From Atopobiaceae bacterium (GTDB lineage: Bacteria > Actinomycetota > Coriobacteriia > Coriobacteriales > Atopobiaceae): a stretch of DNA of 12,687 nucleotides. The notes below the pieces were generated by a model. The model was not told the DNA's origin and searched no databases. It worked only from the letters and a program-made list of their open reading frames with translations. Location: the NCBI GenBank assembly GCA_017510875.1, contig JAFWLX010000300.1, positions 1-12,687 on the forward strand. Reading direction: 5' to 3'. Below are positions 1-7,550 of the stretch, one piece after another. Position 1 is the stretch's first letter. Each line of letters starts with the position of its first letter. The translations under genes were made by a program, and so were the position numbers.

Positions 1-316
1 CGGGACCCGGCGAGTCCACCACCGCCACCAGCGTGTCGGCATCACAGTCGATGAGCAGGCGCTTTACCTGCTGCATGTTGCCACTGGTTGCACCCTTGTT
101 CCAGAGCTCTTGGCGCGAACGAGACCAGAACCAAGCGGTGCCCGTGGAAAGGGTCAGACGCAGCGACTCCTCGTTCATCCACGCCACCATGAGCACCTCA
201 CCTGTACCCTCCTGTTGCACCACGCAGGGAATAAGGCCCTGCGCATCCAGCTTCAGGCTTACGGCGGACAGGTCCACTAGCTCGGGCAACTCTCCGGCAT
301 ATGGCTGCGTTTGCAT
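1..316 (-). CDS. hisI: Phosphoribosyl-AMP cyclohydrolase HisI, 5' part (cut by window start)
   Basis: HisI opens the ring of phosphoribosyl-AMP to give ProFAR, step 3 of histidine synthesis, in the cytoplasm. Only the first 105 codons are present; the frame is open through base 1, so the gene continues outside. Family features seen: LIPCVVQ (28-34), GEVLMVAWMNEESL (39-52), FWSRSRQELWNKG (63-75), TSGN (77-80) and the metal-binding D-C-D-A-D run (Asp90, Asp92, Asp94). The Cys/His zinc motif expected further on is beyond the edge. The ATG at 316 is preceded by AAGGAG with a 5-nt spacer (TGTCC), which fixes the start. It is the eighth gene of the his operon, but 109 nt separate it from hisF, nearly all of it a palindromic element. 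Whether a HisE domain is fused at the C-terminus cannot be seen. Identity is confident from these motifs. Confidence 0.93.
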   Translation of the reverse strand, partial: MQTQPYAGELPELVDLSAVSLKLDAQGLIPCVVQQEGTGEVLMVAWMNEESLRLTLSTGTAWFWSRSRQELWNKGATSGNMQQVKRLLIDCDADTLVAVVDSPGP

Positions 317-331
317 GGACACTCCTTTTGT

Positions 332-412
332 GAGCGTGGACTGGGGGACCGTCCCCGAATCCCCGTTGATTATGCCAATGTGGATTAGGGGACGGTCCCC
401 CAGTCCACGCTC
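332..412. repeat. 81-bp palindromic element with perfect 25-bp arms between hisF and hisI
   Basis: Bases 332-356 and 388-412 are exact reverse complements (25 of 25), separated by 31 nt. The loop continues the pairing with AATCC (358-362) against GGATT (382-386) after one G/A mismatch, so nearly the whole element folds back. Each arm also contains a smaller palindrome, GGGGAC-C-GTCCCC (344-356) and GGGGAC-G-GTCCCC (388-400). No T-run follows on either strand, so it is not a classical intrinsic terminator. It ends 4 nt before the hisI Shine-Dalgarno and starts 13 nt after the hisF stop. Removing it would leave a gap of about 28 nt, similar to the other his junctions. This suggests insertion of a REP- or MITE-like unit (inference). 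No target-site duplication is obvious. Confidence 0.9.
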
Positions 413-425
413 CACCTGCAAAATG

Positions 426-1193
426 CTAGAAGTCAAGGCGTACGGGGATTCCCTGCGAGGCCATGTACTCCTTTACCTGGCGGATGCTGTAGGTGCCAAA
501 GTGGAAGACGCTGGCGGCAAGAACGGCGTCAGCCTCGCCCTCGATGATTCCCTCGGCAAAGTGCTCGAGAGAGCCCACGCCACCCGAAGCTATGACGGGG
601 ATGGGCACCGCACGGGCCACCGCGCGCGTAAGTGCGAGGTCAAAGCCCTCCTTGGTGCCATCGCGGTCCATGCTGGTAAGCAGAATCTCTCCTGCGCCGC
701 GACGGGCCGCCTCTTGCGCCCATTCCAGCGCGTCGATACCCGTGGCCTTGCGACCGCCAGCAACGTAGACCTCCCACTTGTCGGCCTTGCCCACACGCTT
801 GGCGTCGATGGCGCAGATGACTGCCTGGCTGCCAAAGGCAGCGGCGGCCAGTGAGATAAGCTCGGGGTTCTTGATGGCCGCCGAGTTGACCGAGACCTTG
901 TCGGCACCTGCGGCCACCATCTTGGTCATGCCCTCTATGTCACGGAAGCCGCCACCCACCGTATAGGGAATGCGCAGCTCCTCGGCTGCATGAGATGCCA
1001 GCTCGATGGTGGTGGAGCGGTCATCCGAGGTGGCGGTGATGTCAAGGAAGATAACCTCGTCGGCACCCTCGCGGTCGTACACGCTTGCCAGCTCGACGGG
1101 GTCTCCCGCATCGATGAGGTTGACAAAGTTCACGCCCTTGACCACGCGGCCATCCTTGACGTCAAGGCAGGGTATAACGCGTTTGGTAAGCAT
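426..1193 (-). CDS. hisF: Imidazole glycerol phosphate synthase cyclase subunit HisF
   Basis: HisF is the (beta-alpha)8-barrel cyclase subunit of IGP synthase. It uses ammonia delivered by HisH to turn PRFAR into imidazole glycerol phosphate and AICAR. The 255-residue length is normal. The two catalytic aspartates are in place: Asp11 in IPCLDVKDGRVVKG and Asp130 in VICAIDAKR. Phosphate-binding glycine motifs are also present: TVGGGFR (78-84) and a later IASGGVGS. The ATG at 1193 has AAGGAG upstream with an 8-nt spacer. It lies 39 nt after hisA, a short gap holding little beyond the ribosome-binding site. Its partner hisH lies two genes upstream, with hisA between them. Nothing unusual in the protein. 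Confidence 0.98.
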   Translation of the reverse strand: MLTKRVIPCLDVKDGRVVKGVNFVNLIDAGDPVELASVYDREGADEVIFLDITATSDDRSTTIELASHAAEELRIPYTVGGGFRDIEGMTKMVAAGADKVSVNSAAIKNPELISLAAAAFGSQAVICAIDAKRVGKADKWEVYVAGGRKATGIDALEWAQEAARRGAGEILLTSMDRDGTKEGFDLALTRAVARAVPIPVIASGGVGSLEHFAEGIIEGEADAVLAASVFHFGTYSIRQVKEYMASQGIPVRLDF

Positions 1194-1232
1194 GGGTTTC
1201 TCTCCTTTGAAAAGAAAGCCGCAGGTAGTTGG

Positions 1233-1967
1233 TTACTCTGATGCCGCAAGGGCCTCCTCGAGCGTGAAGGCCCCCTCGTAAAGGGCACGTCCGGTGATGG
1301 CACCCTCGATCACGTCATCTCCCAGCGCGGCAAGTGCGCGCAGGTCGTCCAGGCTGGCAATGCCGCCCGAGGCAACAACGGGAAAGCCTGCCACGTGGGC
1401 TATGCGCTTGTAGGCCTGTGTATCGATGCCCGTTTGCATGCCATCGCGCGCCACGTCGGTAAACACCAGGTGGCGATAGCCAAGACCCACCAGCTCGCCT
1501 ACCAGGTCGACATCGCGCACACCCGCGCCCTCACGCCAGCCGTTCACGCGGACCATGCCATCGCGAGCAGCAACATCTGCCACCAGCAGCTCGCCGTAGC
1601 GCTCTGCGGCCTCACGGGCAAACGCGCGGTCTCTAACCAGGGCTGTGCCAATTGCAATGCGCTTCACGCCTGCAGCGGCAAAGCGCTCGATGGCCGCAAG
1701 GCTGCGCACGCCTCCCCCAGCATCAACCGATATGCCCGGCACTTGGCAGATTCCCTCGATAGCCGCACGGTTGCGGGCCAGGGCATCCTCATCCTCCTCA
1801 AAGGTTGCCGAGAGGTCCACCACATGAATCCATGTGGCACCGCGCCGCGCAAAGTCCTGCGCCACCGCAACGGGATCTGTTGAGTAGACGTCCATCTGGG
1901 AGCGCTCCCCGCGCTTGAGGCGCACCACGTTGCCTGCGATGAGGTCGATGGCAGGAAAGACGATCAT
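1233..1967 (-). CDS. hisA: ProFAR isomerase HisA
   Basis: HisA performs the Amadori rearrangement of ProFAR to PRFAR, step 4 of the pathway, and is a (beta-alpha)8 barrel related to HisF. The 244-residue length is typical. Asp8 in FPAIDL is the first catalytic acid. The second is probably Asp131 in LLVADVAARDG; the loop after it (to NGW) appears about two residues longer than in the Thermotoga enzyme, so this assignment is by eye. Phosphate-binding motifs are VDAGGGVRS (81-89) and VASGGIAS. The ATG at 1967 has AGGGGA upstream with a 6-nt spacer and lies 3 nt after the hisH stop, so the two are likely translationally linked. A fusion or dual HisA/TrpF (PriA) role is known in some actinobacteria; nothing visible here decides that. 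Confidence 0.96.
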   Translation of the reverse strand: MIVFPAIDLIAGNVVRLKRGERSQMDVYSTDPVAVAQDFARRGATWIHVVDLSATFEEDEDALARNRAAIEGICQVPGISVDAGGGVRSLAAIERFAAAGVKRIAIGTALVRDRAFAREAAERYGELLVADVAARDGMVRVNGWREGAGVRDVDLVGELVGLGYRHLVFTDVARDGMQTGIDTQAYKRIAHVAGFPVVASGGIASLDDLRALAALGDDVIEGAITGRALYEGAFTLEEALAASE

Positions 1968-1970
1968 GGG

Positions 1971-2624
1971 CTATCCCCTCACGTAGCGCAGGAAGTTGGA
2001 CAGGATGCGCAGACCCGTTGCCGAGGACTTTTCGGGATGGAACTGCACGCCAAACATGTTGTCCTGCCAGACGCTTGATGCAAAGCTCCTGGTGTAGTGC
2101 GTACGTGTGCACACCACGCCAGGATCGACGTCGTCGGCTAGGGCATAGGAGTGCGTGAAGTACACGTTTGAGCCCTCGGGCACGTCCACAAACAGGGGGC
2201 ACTGACGTCCCTGCTCGGTAAGGTGCAACTGATCCCAGCCCACGTGCGGAACCTTAAGGCGGCTGGACTCCAGAATGGTCACCGACCCCGAGAGCAGCCC
2301 CAGTCCCGGTACCCAACCGTTACCCCAAGCACTGGTGGTGTGCTCGGAGCCGCGGTCAAAGAGCAGGTGCAGTCCTAGGCAGATACCCAAAAACGGCACG
2401 CCGGAGCGCACCGAGCGCACGATGGCGTCAGCCTCACCCGAGCTGCGCAAATAGCTCATGGCGTCCTCAAAGCTGCCCACACCGGGCAGGATGATGCCGC
2501 GCGCCTCGGCAATGGTGCGCGGATCGTCGCTGATCACTACCTCGGCTCCCACAGCAGACATACTGCGCGCAACCGACAGGAGGTTTCCCTTGTGGTAGTC
2601 AACGACCACGATTTCGTGAGACAT
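1971..2624 (-). CDS. hisH: Imidazole glycerol phosphate synthase glutaminase subunit HisH
   Basis: HisH is the class I glutamine amidotransferase subunit of IGP synthase and supplies ammonia to HisF. The protein has 217 residues. The catalytic triad is visible: Cys82 in the nucleophile elbow LGICLGLHLLF, and His196 with Glu198 in VQFHPEKS. LPGVGSF (46-52), the oxyanion strand region, is also normal. The chosen ATG at 2624 overlaps the hisB stop as TGATG and has GGGGG with a 7-nt spacer. A GTG one codon upstream (2627) is an alternative start adding one residue, with a 4-nt spacer. It sits between hisB and hisA in a tightly packed operon. Confidence 0.97.
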   Translation of the reverse strand: MSHEIVVVDYHKGNLLSVARSMSAVGAEVVISDDPRTIAEARGIILPGVGSFEDAMSYLRSSGEADAIVRSVRSGVPFLGICLGLHLLFDRGSEHTTSAWGNGWVPGLGLLSGSVTILESSRLKVPHVGWDQLHLTEQGRQCPLFVDVPEGSNVYFTHSYALADDVDPGVVCTRTHYTRSFASSVWQDNMFGVQFHPEKSSATGLRILSNFLRYVRG

Positions 2625-3211
2625 CACAGAACCCCCTTGGTAGACGGAATGCCGTAGTCACGCGGGTCGGCTTCGACAGCCTCACGCAAAGCGCGGGCAA
2701 ATGCCTTGAACGTTGCCTCAAGAATGTGGTGGGCGTTCTCGCCGCACTGCTCGCGCAAATGCAGGGTCAAGCCTGCGTCGCGCGCAAGGCCTGCAAAGAA
2801 CTCGTGTCCCAGCTCGGTATCAAAGGTCCCCACCTTGGCAGGACCAATAGGCACGTCCCAATACAGCTCGCCGCGTCCCGATATGTCGATGGACGCCATA
2901 ACCAGCGCCTCGTCGAGCGGTACCAGCGCGCTGCCAAAGCGGCGAATGCCCTTCTTGTTGCCCAAGGCCTCGCAAAGCGCCTGCCCTAGGGCAATGCCCA
3001 CGTCCTCGACCGTGTGGTGGTCATCCACCCAGGTGTCACCCTTGCAGTGCACCGTAAGGTCGAGCAGCGAGTGGCGTCCCAGCGCCGTGAGCATGTGGTC
3101 AAAGAAGCCCACACCCGTCGAGATGTCACAGGCCCCACAACCGTCAAGGTCAACCTTGACCAGGATGTCGGTCTCCCCCGTCTTCCTGGTAACTGTGGCT
3201 ACGCGCGTCAT
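2624..3211 (-). CDS. hisB: Imidazoleglycerol-phosphate dehydratase HisB (monofunctional)
   Basis: HisB dehydrates imidazole glycerol phosphate to imidazole acetol phosphate, step 6. At 195 residues it is the dehydratase alone, without the N-terminal histidinol-phosphatase domain of the enterobacterial fusion. Manganese-site motifs are present: GFFDHML (His39), DDHHTVED (His65, His66, Glu69), GHEFF (His136) and HHILEATFKA (His161, His162, Glu165). The ATG at 3211 overlaps the hisC stop as ATGA. It has a strong GGAGG 4 nt upstream. Since no phosphatase is fused or adjacent, histidinol-phosphate must be dephosphorylated by an enzyme encoded elsewhere (inference). Confidence 0.98.
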   Translation of the reverse strand: MTRVATVTRKTGETDILVKVDLDGCGACDISTGVGFFDHMLTALGRHSLLDLTVHCKGDTWVDDHHTVEDVGIALGQALCEALGNKKGIRRFGSALVPLDEALVMASIDISGRGELYWDVPIGPAKVGTFDTELGHEFFAGLARDAGLTLHLREQCGENAHHILEATFKAFARALREAVEADPRDYGIPSTKGVL

Positions 3212-4299
3212 GCTACCTCCCTTAGTACGGCCGCAAGGGCCTCTATCAGCGCATCGTTTTCTTCCGGCATGCCCACCGTTATGCGCAAGCAGTCGTCAAG
3301 ACCAGGAGTCGACGAGAAGTCGCGCACCAGAATCGACCACTTGTCACGCAGGTGAGCGCGCACAATGCCAGCGTGTGGCATGCGCACCAACAGGAAGTTG
3401 CCCTGGCTGGGCCACACCTGCACGCCCTCTAGAGCGGCAAGCGCTCTTTCAAGGCGTTCGCGCTCGTAGCGGATCTGTTTGATGGTGGGCAGGAACACGC
3501 CGCGCATGGACGTAACCACCTGCGCCGTTGCCTGGGCAAACACGTCAACCGTGTAGGGCTGGCGAACGGCGGCCAACACATCAATCACGTCGGGTGCCGC
3601 CAGCACATACCCCACGCGCACGCCCGCCAGGCAGAAGGCCTTTGAGTAGGTGTGCAGGATGACGAGATTGTCATAGCTAGACAGCAGGTCCTCGCAGGAT
3701 ATGCCCTTGTCAGCAAACTCGATATAGGCTTCGTCGATCATCACGATGCCCGGGCAGGTCTGGCACAGGCGCGCTGCATCGTCGTGAGTGATGGTGTTGC
3801 CCGTAGGGTTGTTGGGCGAGGTGATGATGACCATGTTGGCCGTGCGGACCATAGGCAGAAGCGCGTCCATGTCCAGCTCGAAGGTCTTGGAATCTCGCCA
3901 GCACCTTACCACGCTTGTGCCCAGCATCTTTGAGTAGATGTCGTAGACCGTAAAGGTTGGCGGACAGTCCACCAGGCGCTTGCCTGGCCCGCCAAAGGCC
4001 AGGAAGAAATTGAACAGCAGCTCGTCGCCGCCATTGCCTACGCATACGTTCTCGCGATGCACACCGTGCCAGAGGGCAATCTGATCGCGTAGCTCGTTGG
4101 CCATGGGATCGGGATAGCGATTGGTAGGTGTGGTCGCAATCGCCTCGTTGATGGCCGTGCGTACGCGGACGGGCAGGTCGTAGGTGTTCTCGTTGGCCGA
4201 GAGGTTGATCTTGCAAGGCGTGAAGTTGGGATCGTAGGGGCTAAGGGCCGCAACCTCGGGACGCACCAGATCAAGCACGCGCTTGGACAGGCTTGCCAT
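3208..4299 (-). CDS. hisC: Histidinol-phosphate aminotransferase HisC
   Basis: HisC is a PLP-dependent class I/II aminotransferase converting imidazole acetol phosphate and glutamate to histidinol phosphate. It has 363 residues from the chosen start. Visible features are NLSANENTYDLP near the N-terminus, SPNNPTGN (161-168), Asp189 in VMIDEAY (contacts the PLP ring nitrogen in the family), Lys220 in HTYSKAFCLAGVRVGY (Schiff-base lysine) and an LRITVG arginine near the C-terminus. In the lysine motif, Cys222-Ala-type variation replaces the common SKAFGLAG glycine; this is conservative. The ATG at 4299 overlaps the hisD stop by one base (TAATG) with GAGG 5 nt ahead. A longer in-frame start at 4341 lies inside hisD and lacks this signal. 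Confidence 0.97.
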   Translation of the reverse strand: MASLSKRVLDLVRPEVAALSPYDPNFTPCKINLSANENTYDLPVRVRTAINEAIATTPTNRYPDPMANELRDQIALWHGVHRENVCVGNGGDELLFNFFLAFGGPGKRLVDCPPTFTVYDIYSKMLGTSVVRCWRDSKTFELDMDALLPMVRTANMVIITSPNNPTGNTITHDDAARLCQTCPGIVMIDEAYIEFADKGISCEDLLSSYDNLVILHTYSKAFCLAGVRVGYVLAAPDVIDVLAAVRQPYTVDVFAQATAQVVTSMRGVFLPTIKQIRYERERLERALAALEGVQVWPSQGNFLLVRMPHAGIVRAHLRDKWSILVRDFSSTPGLDDCLRITVGMPEENDALIEALAAVLREVA

Positions 4300-5684
4300 T
4301 ACAGCCTCACCCGCCCCGGCTTGGTCAGCTCGGTGGGCCAAGCAACGCGGGTGACATCCTCGCAGGCCTCCGCTGCGTTGTCGTACGACTCGATGCCTTG
4401 CTCAACCAGCCTGCGGCGCATGCCCACCGAGAGGGCGTGAGCCCAAAGTCCCTCTGCCTGCGCAAGCGCCTGAACCGACGGTGCGTCAGCGGCAAGGCCC
4501 TCGGGCGTGTAGTAGATGACGCTCGAGCGCTTTTGGAAGTCATAGACGCCCAAAGGATTGGAGAAGAGCGCCGTGCCGCCCGTGGGAAGCGTGTGGTTGG
4601 GGCCGGCAACGTAGTCGCCCAGCGGCTCGGAACTCCACGGACCCACAAAGATCGCGCCCGCGTTCTCAATGCGACCCACCAGATGCATGGCCTCGGGCAC
4701 ATGCAGCTCAAGGTGCTCGGGCGCAATGAAGTTGACCGCATCTATGGCCGCGTCAAGCGAGTCGCAGATCACAATGACGCCCTGCTCGTCCAGCGAGGCA
4801 CGGGTTATGTCCTCGCGCGGGCTCTGCACCATCAGGCGCTCCACGGCCTCCAGCACGCGGGCAGGCAGCGTGGCATTAGTGGTCACCAGGTAGCAGGCGG
4901 CCAGGGGGTCATGCTCGGCCTGCGCCATAAGGTCGGCAGCAACCACCACAGGATCTGCGCTGGAATCGGCAAGCACGCACACCTCGGAGGGACCGGCCAC
5001 CATGTCTATGCCCACATCTCCCGACACGTAGCGTTTGGCAGCTGCCACAAAGGCGTTGCCCGGGCCCACGATCTTGGACACCTTGGGGATGGTCTCGGTA
5101 CCATAGGCAACAGCCGCAATGGCCTGCGCGCCACCCACGGCATAGACCTCGTCCACACCGGCCAGGGCGGCAGCCGCAAGCGTATAGGCCGAGAGCGACC
5201 CATCGCGCTGCGGCGGGGTAACCATGATCACGCGACCAACGCCGGCCACCTTGGCAGGTATCACGTCCATGAGCACGGTTGAGGGATACTGCGCGCGACC
5301 GCCTGGCACGTAGACGGCAGCCGACGGCACCGGACGCACCTGCACGCCCAGCAGCGTTCCGTCAGGGCGCGTGGTAAACCACGACTGCTCGCGCTCGCGC
5401 TCGTGGAAGTCCCTGATCTGGCGCTCCGCGCGCTTGAGCGACTCGAGAAAGACAGGGTCAACCAGCTCGAGCGCGCCTTGCACCTTGTCGTGAGAAACCA
5501 AAAAGCTCTGCGGGCACACGTTGTCAAAGCGCTGACAGTATTCGCGCACGGCCTCGTCACCGCGCTCGCGCACGTCGTCCACAATGGCCTGGGAGCTCTG
5601 CTCAATCTGGCGCGGAAGGGCACCGGTGCGTCGCAGGTCGGATGCCGTAAGGCGACGGCCCTCGGTAAGGAAGATCTCGCGCAT
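4299..5684 (-). CDS. hisD: Histidinol dehydrogenase HisD
   Basis: HisD carries out the last two steps, NAD-dependent oxidation of L-histidinol to L-histidine through the aldehyde, using zinc. The 461 residues run slightly longer than usual; the extra lies in a C-terminal tail of roughly 30 residues. Visible motifs are YVPGGRAQYPS (125-135), GPGNAFVAAAKRYV (207-220), AGPSEVCVLAD (230-240), zinc ligands Gln255 and His258 in MAQAEHDP, Asp357 in GDYVAGPNHTLPTGG and His416 near the C-terminus. The catalytic pair is Glu323-His324 in APEHLEL. AAGGAG-like AGGAG lies 6 nt before the ATG at 5684. It starts 3 nt after the hisZG stop, so it is the second gene of the operon. Confidence 0.98.
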   Translation of the reverse strand: MREIFLTEGRRLTASDLRRTGALPRQIEQSSQAIVDDVRERGDEAVREYCQRFDNVCPQSFLVSHDKVQGALELVDPVFLESLKRAERQIRDFHEREREQSWFTTRPDGTLLGVQVRPVPSAAVYVPGGRAQYPSTVLMDVIPAKVAGVGRVIMVTPPQRDGSLSAYTLAAAALAGVDEVYAVGGAQAIAAVAYGTETIPKVSKIVGPGNAFVAAAKRYVSGDVGIDMVAGPSEVCVLADSSADPVVVAADLMAQAEHDPLAACYLVTTNATLPARVLEAVERLMVQSPREDITRASLDEQGVIVICDSLDAAIDAVNFIAPEHLELHVPEAMHLVGRIENAGAIFVGPWSSEPLGDYVAGPNHTLPTGGTALFSNPLGVYDFQKRSSVIYYTPEGLAADAPSVQALAQAEGLWAHALSVGMRRRLVEQGIESYDNAAEACEDVTRVAWPTELTKPGRVRL

Positions 5685-5687
5685 GCG

Positions 5688-7355
5688 TTACTCCTTGTCT
5701 CCCGCAACAATGCGGGCCATACGTTCTGACAGCTCGCGAATACGCGGGTTCGAGCGGTAGGCCGCCGGACCCGAGAAGAAGCGAGCGGTGCACTCAAGAA
5801 CCTCGTCTACCACCACAAGGTCGTTTTCGGCCAGCGTGGTTCCCGTTGCGGTGATATCGACGATACGGTCGGTCATGCCCACAATGGGGCCAAGCTCTAT
5901 GTTGCCGTGCAGCTGCACAATATCCACCTGCTGGCCAATGCGCTGGTAGTAGCTGCGCGTGATGCGTGGGTACTTGGTGGCCACGCGAACCGTCCCGCGC
6001 CAGGCGTAGGCACGCTCGGCGGCGCCCATGCGCCAGGCGGGCTCGGCCACCACAAAGCGACAACCGCCAAAGCGCAGGTCAACAAGCTGAACCAGGTCCA
6101 CGCCCGCCTCTATGATGGAGTCGCTGCCGCAGATGCCGCAGTCGGCGCCACCATGGGCGACAAACACGGGCGCATCCTGTGCGCGCACGATGATGTACTC
6201 CACGTCCCCTGCGTTGACAATGAGCCGGCGTCCGGGGTTGGCAAGCTCCTCGGTGGGAAGGCCCACCGCTCCCAGCAGGCGCACCGCATCCTTGAAGAGG
6301 CCGCCCTTGGGCACGGCAATGCGCAGGGGCCTCTCGGCAACGCGCACGCCAGGCGCCACCACACCCGACTCACCCTGCTCGCCCAGTATCTCTTGCAGGC
6401 GCTCGAGCGAAAGCATGAAGCCGCAGGCGGCTACCGACGAGAGGCCAAAGCTCTCGAGCACCGCGTCGTAGCGACCGCCCGAGGCGATAGCAGCCGTTAT
6501 GCCCTCGGCATAACCCTTGAAGATGACGCCGGTGTAATAGTCGAAGGAGTTCATTATCGAGAAGTCAAAGTAGAGCCTGTCCTCGCCGGCAAGCCTGCTG
6601 AGCTGGGCCACAAGGGCTCGCAGCTCGGTGGTGCCACGAAGGTCGGGCTCGACGCCCGCCTCGTCAAGAAGGTCGTCGAGCTCGTCGATCACCTTCTCGC
6701 CACCGGCAAGGCGCGGCAGGCGCATGAGTGCATGCGCAGCCGTCTTGTCAACGTCTGAGGAGCTTACGTACTCGTCAAGCCCCACAAGGTCTGACTCGTG
6801 CACCAGCCGCAGCACATTTGCGCGGAACTCCTCGTCGTTGGGGGCGCAGGAGTCGAGCAGGGCCGTGAGCGGCGTGACGGAACCACACACAATGCGCCAG
6901 TCGGGAACGTCCAGCGCCGTTAGCGCCTCGGCAAGAAGGGCAATAACCTCGGACTCGCCGTCGACTCCGCTGCCTCCCACCAGCTCTACACCCAGCTGGG
7001 TAAACTGGCGCGGCTGGCCCGAGAGCCTAGACTCCTCGCGCACCACCGGCGAGCAGTAGCGCAGGCGCAAAGGCAGCGTGGCGTCGTCCATGCGTTCCGA
7101 GACCATGCGTGCGATGGCAAGCGTCAGGTCGGGGCGCATGACAAGCAGGCTACCGTCGCCGTCAAAGAGCTGGAAGGGTGACTCTGGCACGCGTCCGCCC
7201 CGCTCCAGCGAGGACTTGTCCTCTAAGAGGGGTGTCTCGACGGGGAGATACCCATGGGACGAGAAGCATTCGCGGACCTTGTCTGAGATTCGCTCGCGCG
7301 CCACCGCCTCGGTAGGCAGGATGTCGCGGAAGCCACTAGGTGTTCCCGTCTGCAC
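5688..7355 (-). CDS. hisZG: Fused HisZ-HisG: ATP phosphoribosyltransferase regulatory and catalytic subunits in one chain
   Basis: HisG joins ATP and PRPP, the first and feedback-controlled step of histidine synthesis. Short-form HisG normally needs a separate HisZ, a histidyl-tRNA synthetase-like subunit. Here both are one 555-residue protein. Residues 1 to about 325 are HisZ: SGFRDILP (7-14), the class II motif-2-like LRYCSPVVREESR (98-110) with QFTQLGVE, then IASGGRYDAVLE (290-301) and GFMLSLERL; no anticodon-binding domain is present. A linker of about 17 residues (326-342) leads to short HisG (343-555): LRIAVPKGGLF, AHGGADCGICGSD and the PRPP loop DITATGTTLAEN (500-511). The frame is continuous, so this is not a missed stop. 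The GTG at 7355 is preferred because AAAGGA lies 5 nt ahead and homology begins immediately. An ATG at 7385 (GGGAGG only 1 nt away) would add 10 residues; further starts at 7427 and 7523 look unlikely. First gene of the operon. Confidence 0.95.
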   Translation of the reverse strand: MQTGTPSGFRDILPTEAVARERISDKVRECFSSHGYLPVETPLLEDKSSLERGGRVPESPFQLFDGDGSLLVMRPDLTLAIARMVSERMDDATLPLRLRYCSPVVREESRLSGQPRQFTQLGVELVGGSGVDGESEVIALLAEALTALDVPDWRIVCGSVTPLTALLDSCAPNDEEFRANVLRLVHESDLVGLDEYVSSSDVDKTAAHALMRLPRLAGGEKVIDELDDLLDEAGVEPDLRGTTELRALVAQLSRLAGEDRLYFDFSIMNSFDYYTGVIFKGYAEGITAAIASGGRYDAVLESFGLSSVAACGFMLSLERLQEILGEQGESGVVAPGVRVAERPLRIAVPKGGLFKDAVRLLGAVGLPTEELANPGRRLIVNAGDVEYIIVRAQDAPVFVAHGGADCGICGSDSIIEAGVDLVQLVDLRFGGCRFVVAEPAWRMGAAERAYAWRGTVRVATKYPRITRSYYQRIGQQVDIVQLHGNIELGPIVGMTDRIVDITATGTTLAENDLVVVDEVLECTARFFSGPAAYRSNPRIRELSERMARIVAGDKE

Positions 7356-7360
7356 GTCTA

Positions 7361-7366
7361 TCCTTT
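7361..7366 (-). promoter_or_regulatory. Shine-Dalgarno deciding the hisZG GTG start
   Basis: On the minus strand AAAGGA is followed by TAGAC and GTG at 7355. This is the best-spaced ribosome-binding site among the in-frame starts of this gene, and the HisZ homology starts two to three codons later. Confidence 0.6.
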
Positions 7367-7417
7367 CAACAGGTCCTGTTCTCATGCCTCCCACGGCACC
7401 TCGTGGTCGGTCCGAAT

Positions 7418-7426
7418 ACTTTAACA
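7418..7426 (-). promoter_or_regulatory. Possible extended -10 of the his operon promoter
   Basis: The minus strand reads TGTTAAAGT: an extended -10 TG, one base, then TAAAGT (four of six matches to TATAAT). No good -35 lies 17 bp upstream (TCCTGC), though extended -10 promoters can do without. It would start transcription near 7411 and leave a leader of about 55 nt. Weak by eye. Confidence 0.3.
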
Positions 7427-7445
7427 TCTGAAAGTTAGCGGCAGG

Positions 7446-7464
7446 AAACGTACCGCGTACGTTT
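7446..7464. promoter_or_regulatory. 8+3+8 palindrome, candidate operator of the his operon
   Basis: AAACGTAC (7446-7453), CGC, GTACGTTT (7457-7464) form a perfect inverted repeat with a 3-bp centre. It lies about 91 bp upstream of the hisZG start, just upstream of and probably touching the -35 region of the -10 candidate at 7418-7426. Size and symmetry fit a dimeric repressor site. No regulator gene is present in the window, and no T-box or histidine-codon-rich leader peptide was seen in the leader, so repressor control is a reasonable guess only. Confidence 0.45.
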
Positions 7465-7550
7465 ACGCGGACGAAACGCAGGACGAGCGGGTTCTTAACA
7501 GGAGGGGCCCCGGGCGAAGCCATCCCCCACGGGCCAGCCGGGCGGCAAAC

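Noticed and set aside
332..412. Classical intrinsic terminator between hisF and hisI
   Set aside because: The hairpin is not followed by a T-run on either strand, and hisI with its own ribosome-binding site follows at once.
33..854. Long plus-strand open frame over hisI and hisF
   Set aside because: Antisense shadow of two well-identified genes; its product has no recognisable domain, and it crosses the palindromic spacer.
4293..5282. 329-codon plus-strand open frame opposite hisD
   Set aside because: Shadow caused by high GC in a conserved gene; His/Gly/Arg-rich product without family resemblance.
7356..7523. N-terminal extension of HisZ-HisG
   Set aside because: The upstream starts add residues unlike HisZ and run through the promoter region and palindrome; the GTG at 7355 has the best-spaced ribosome-binding site.
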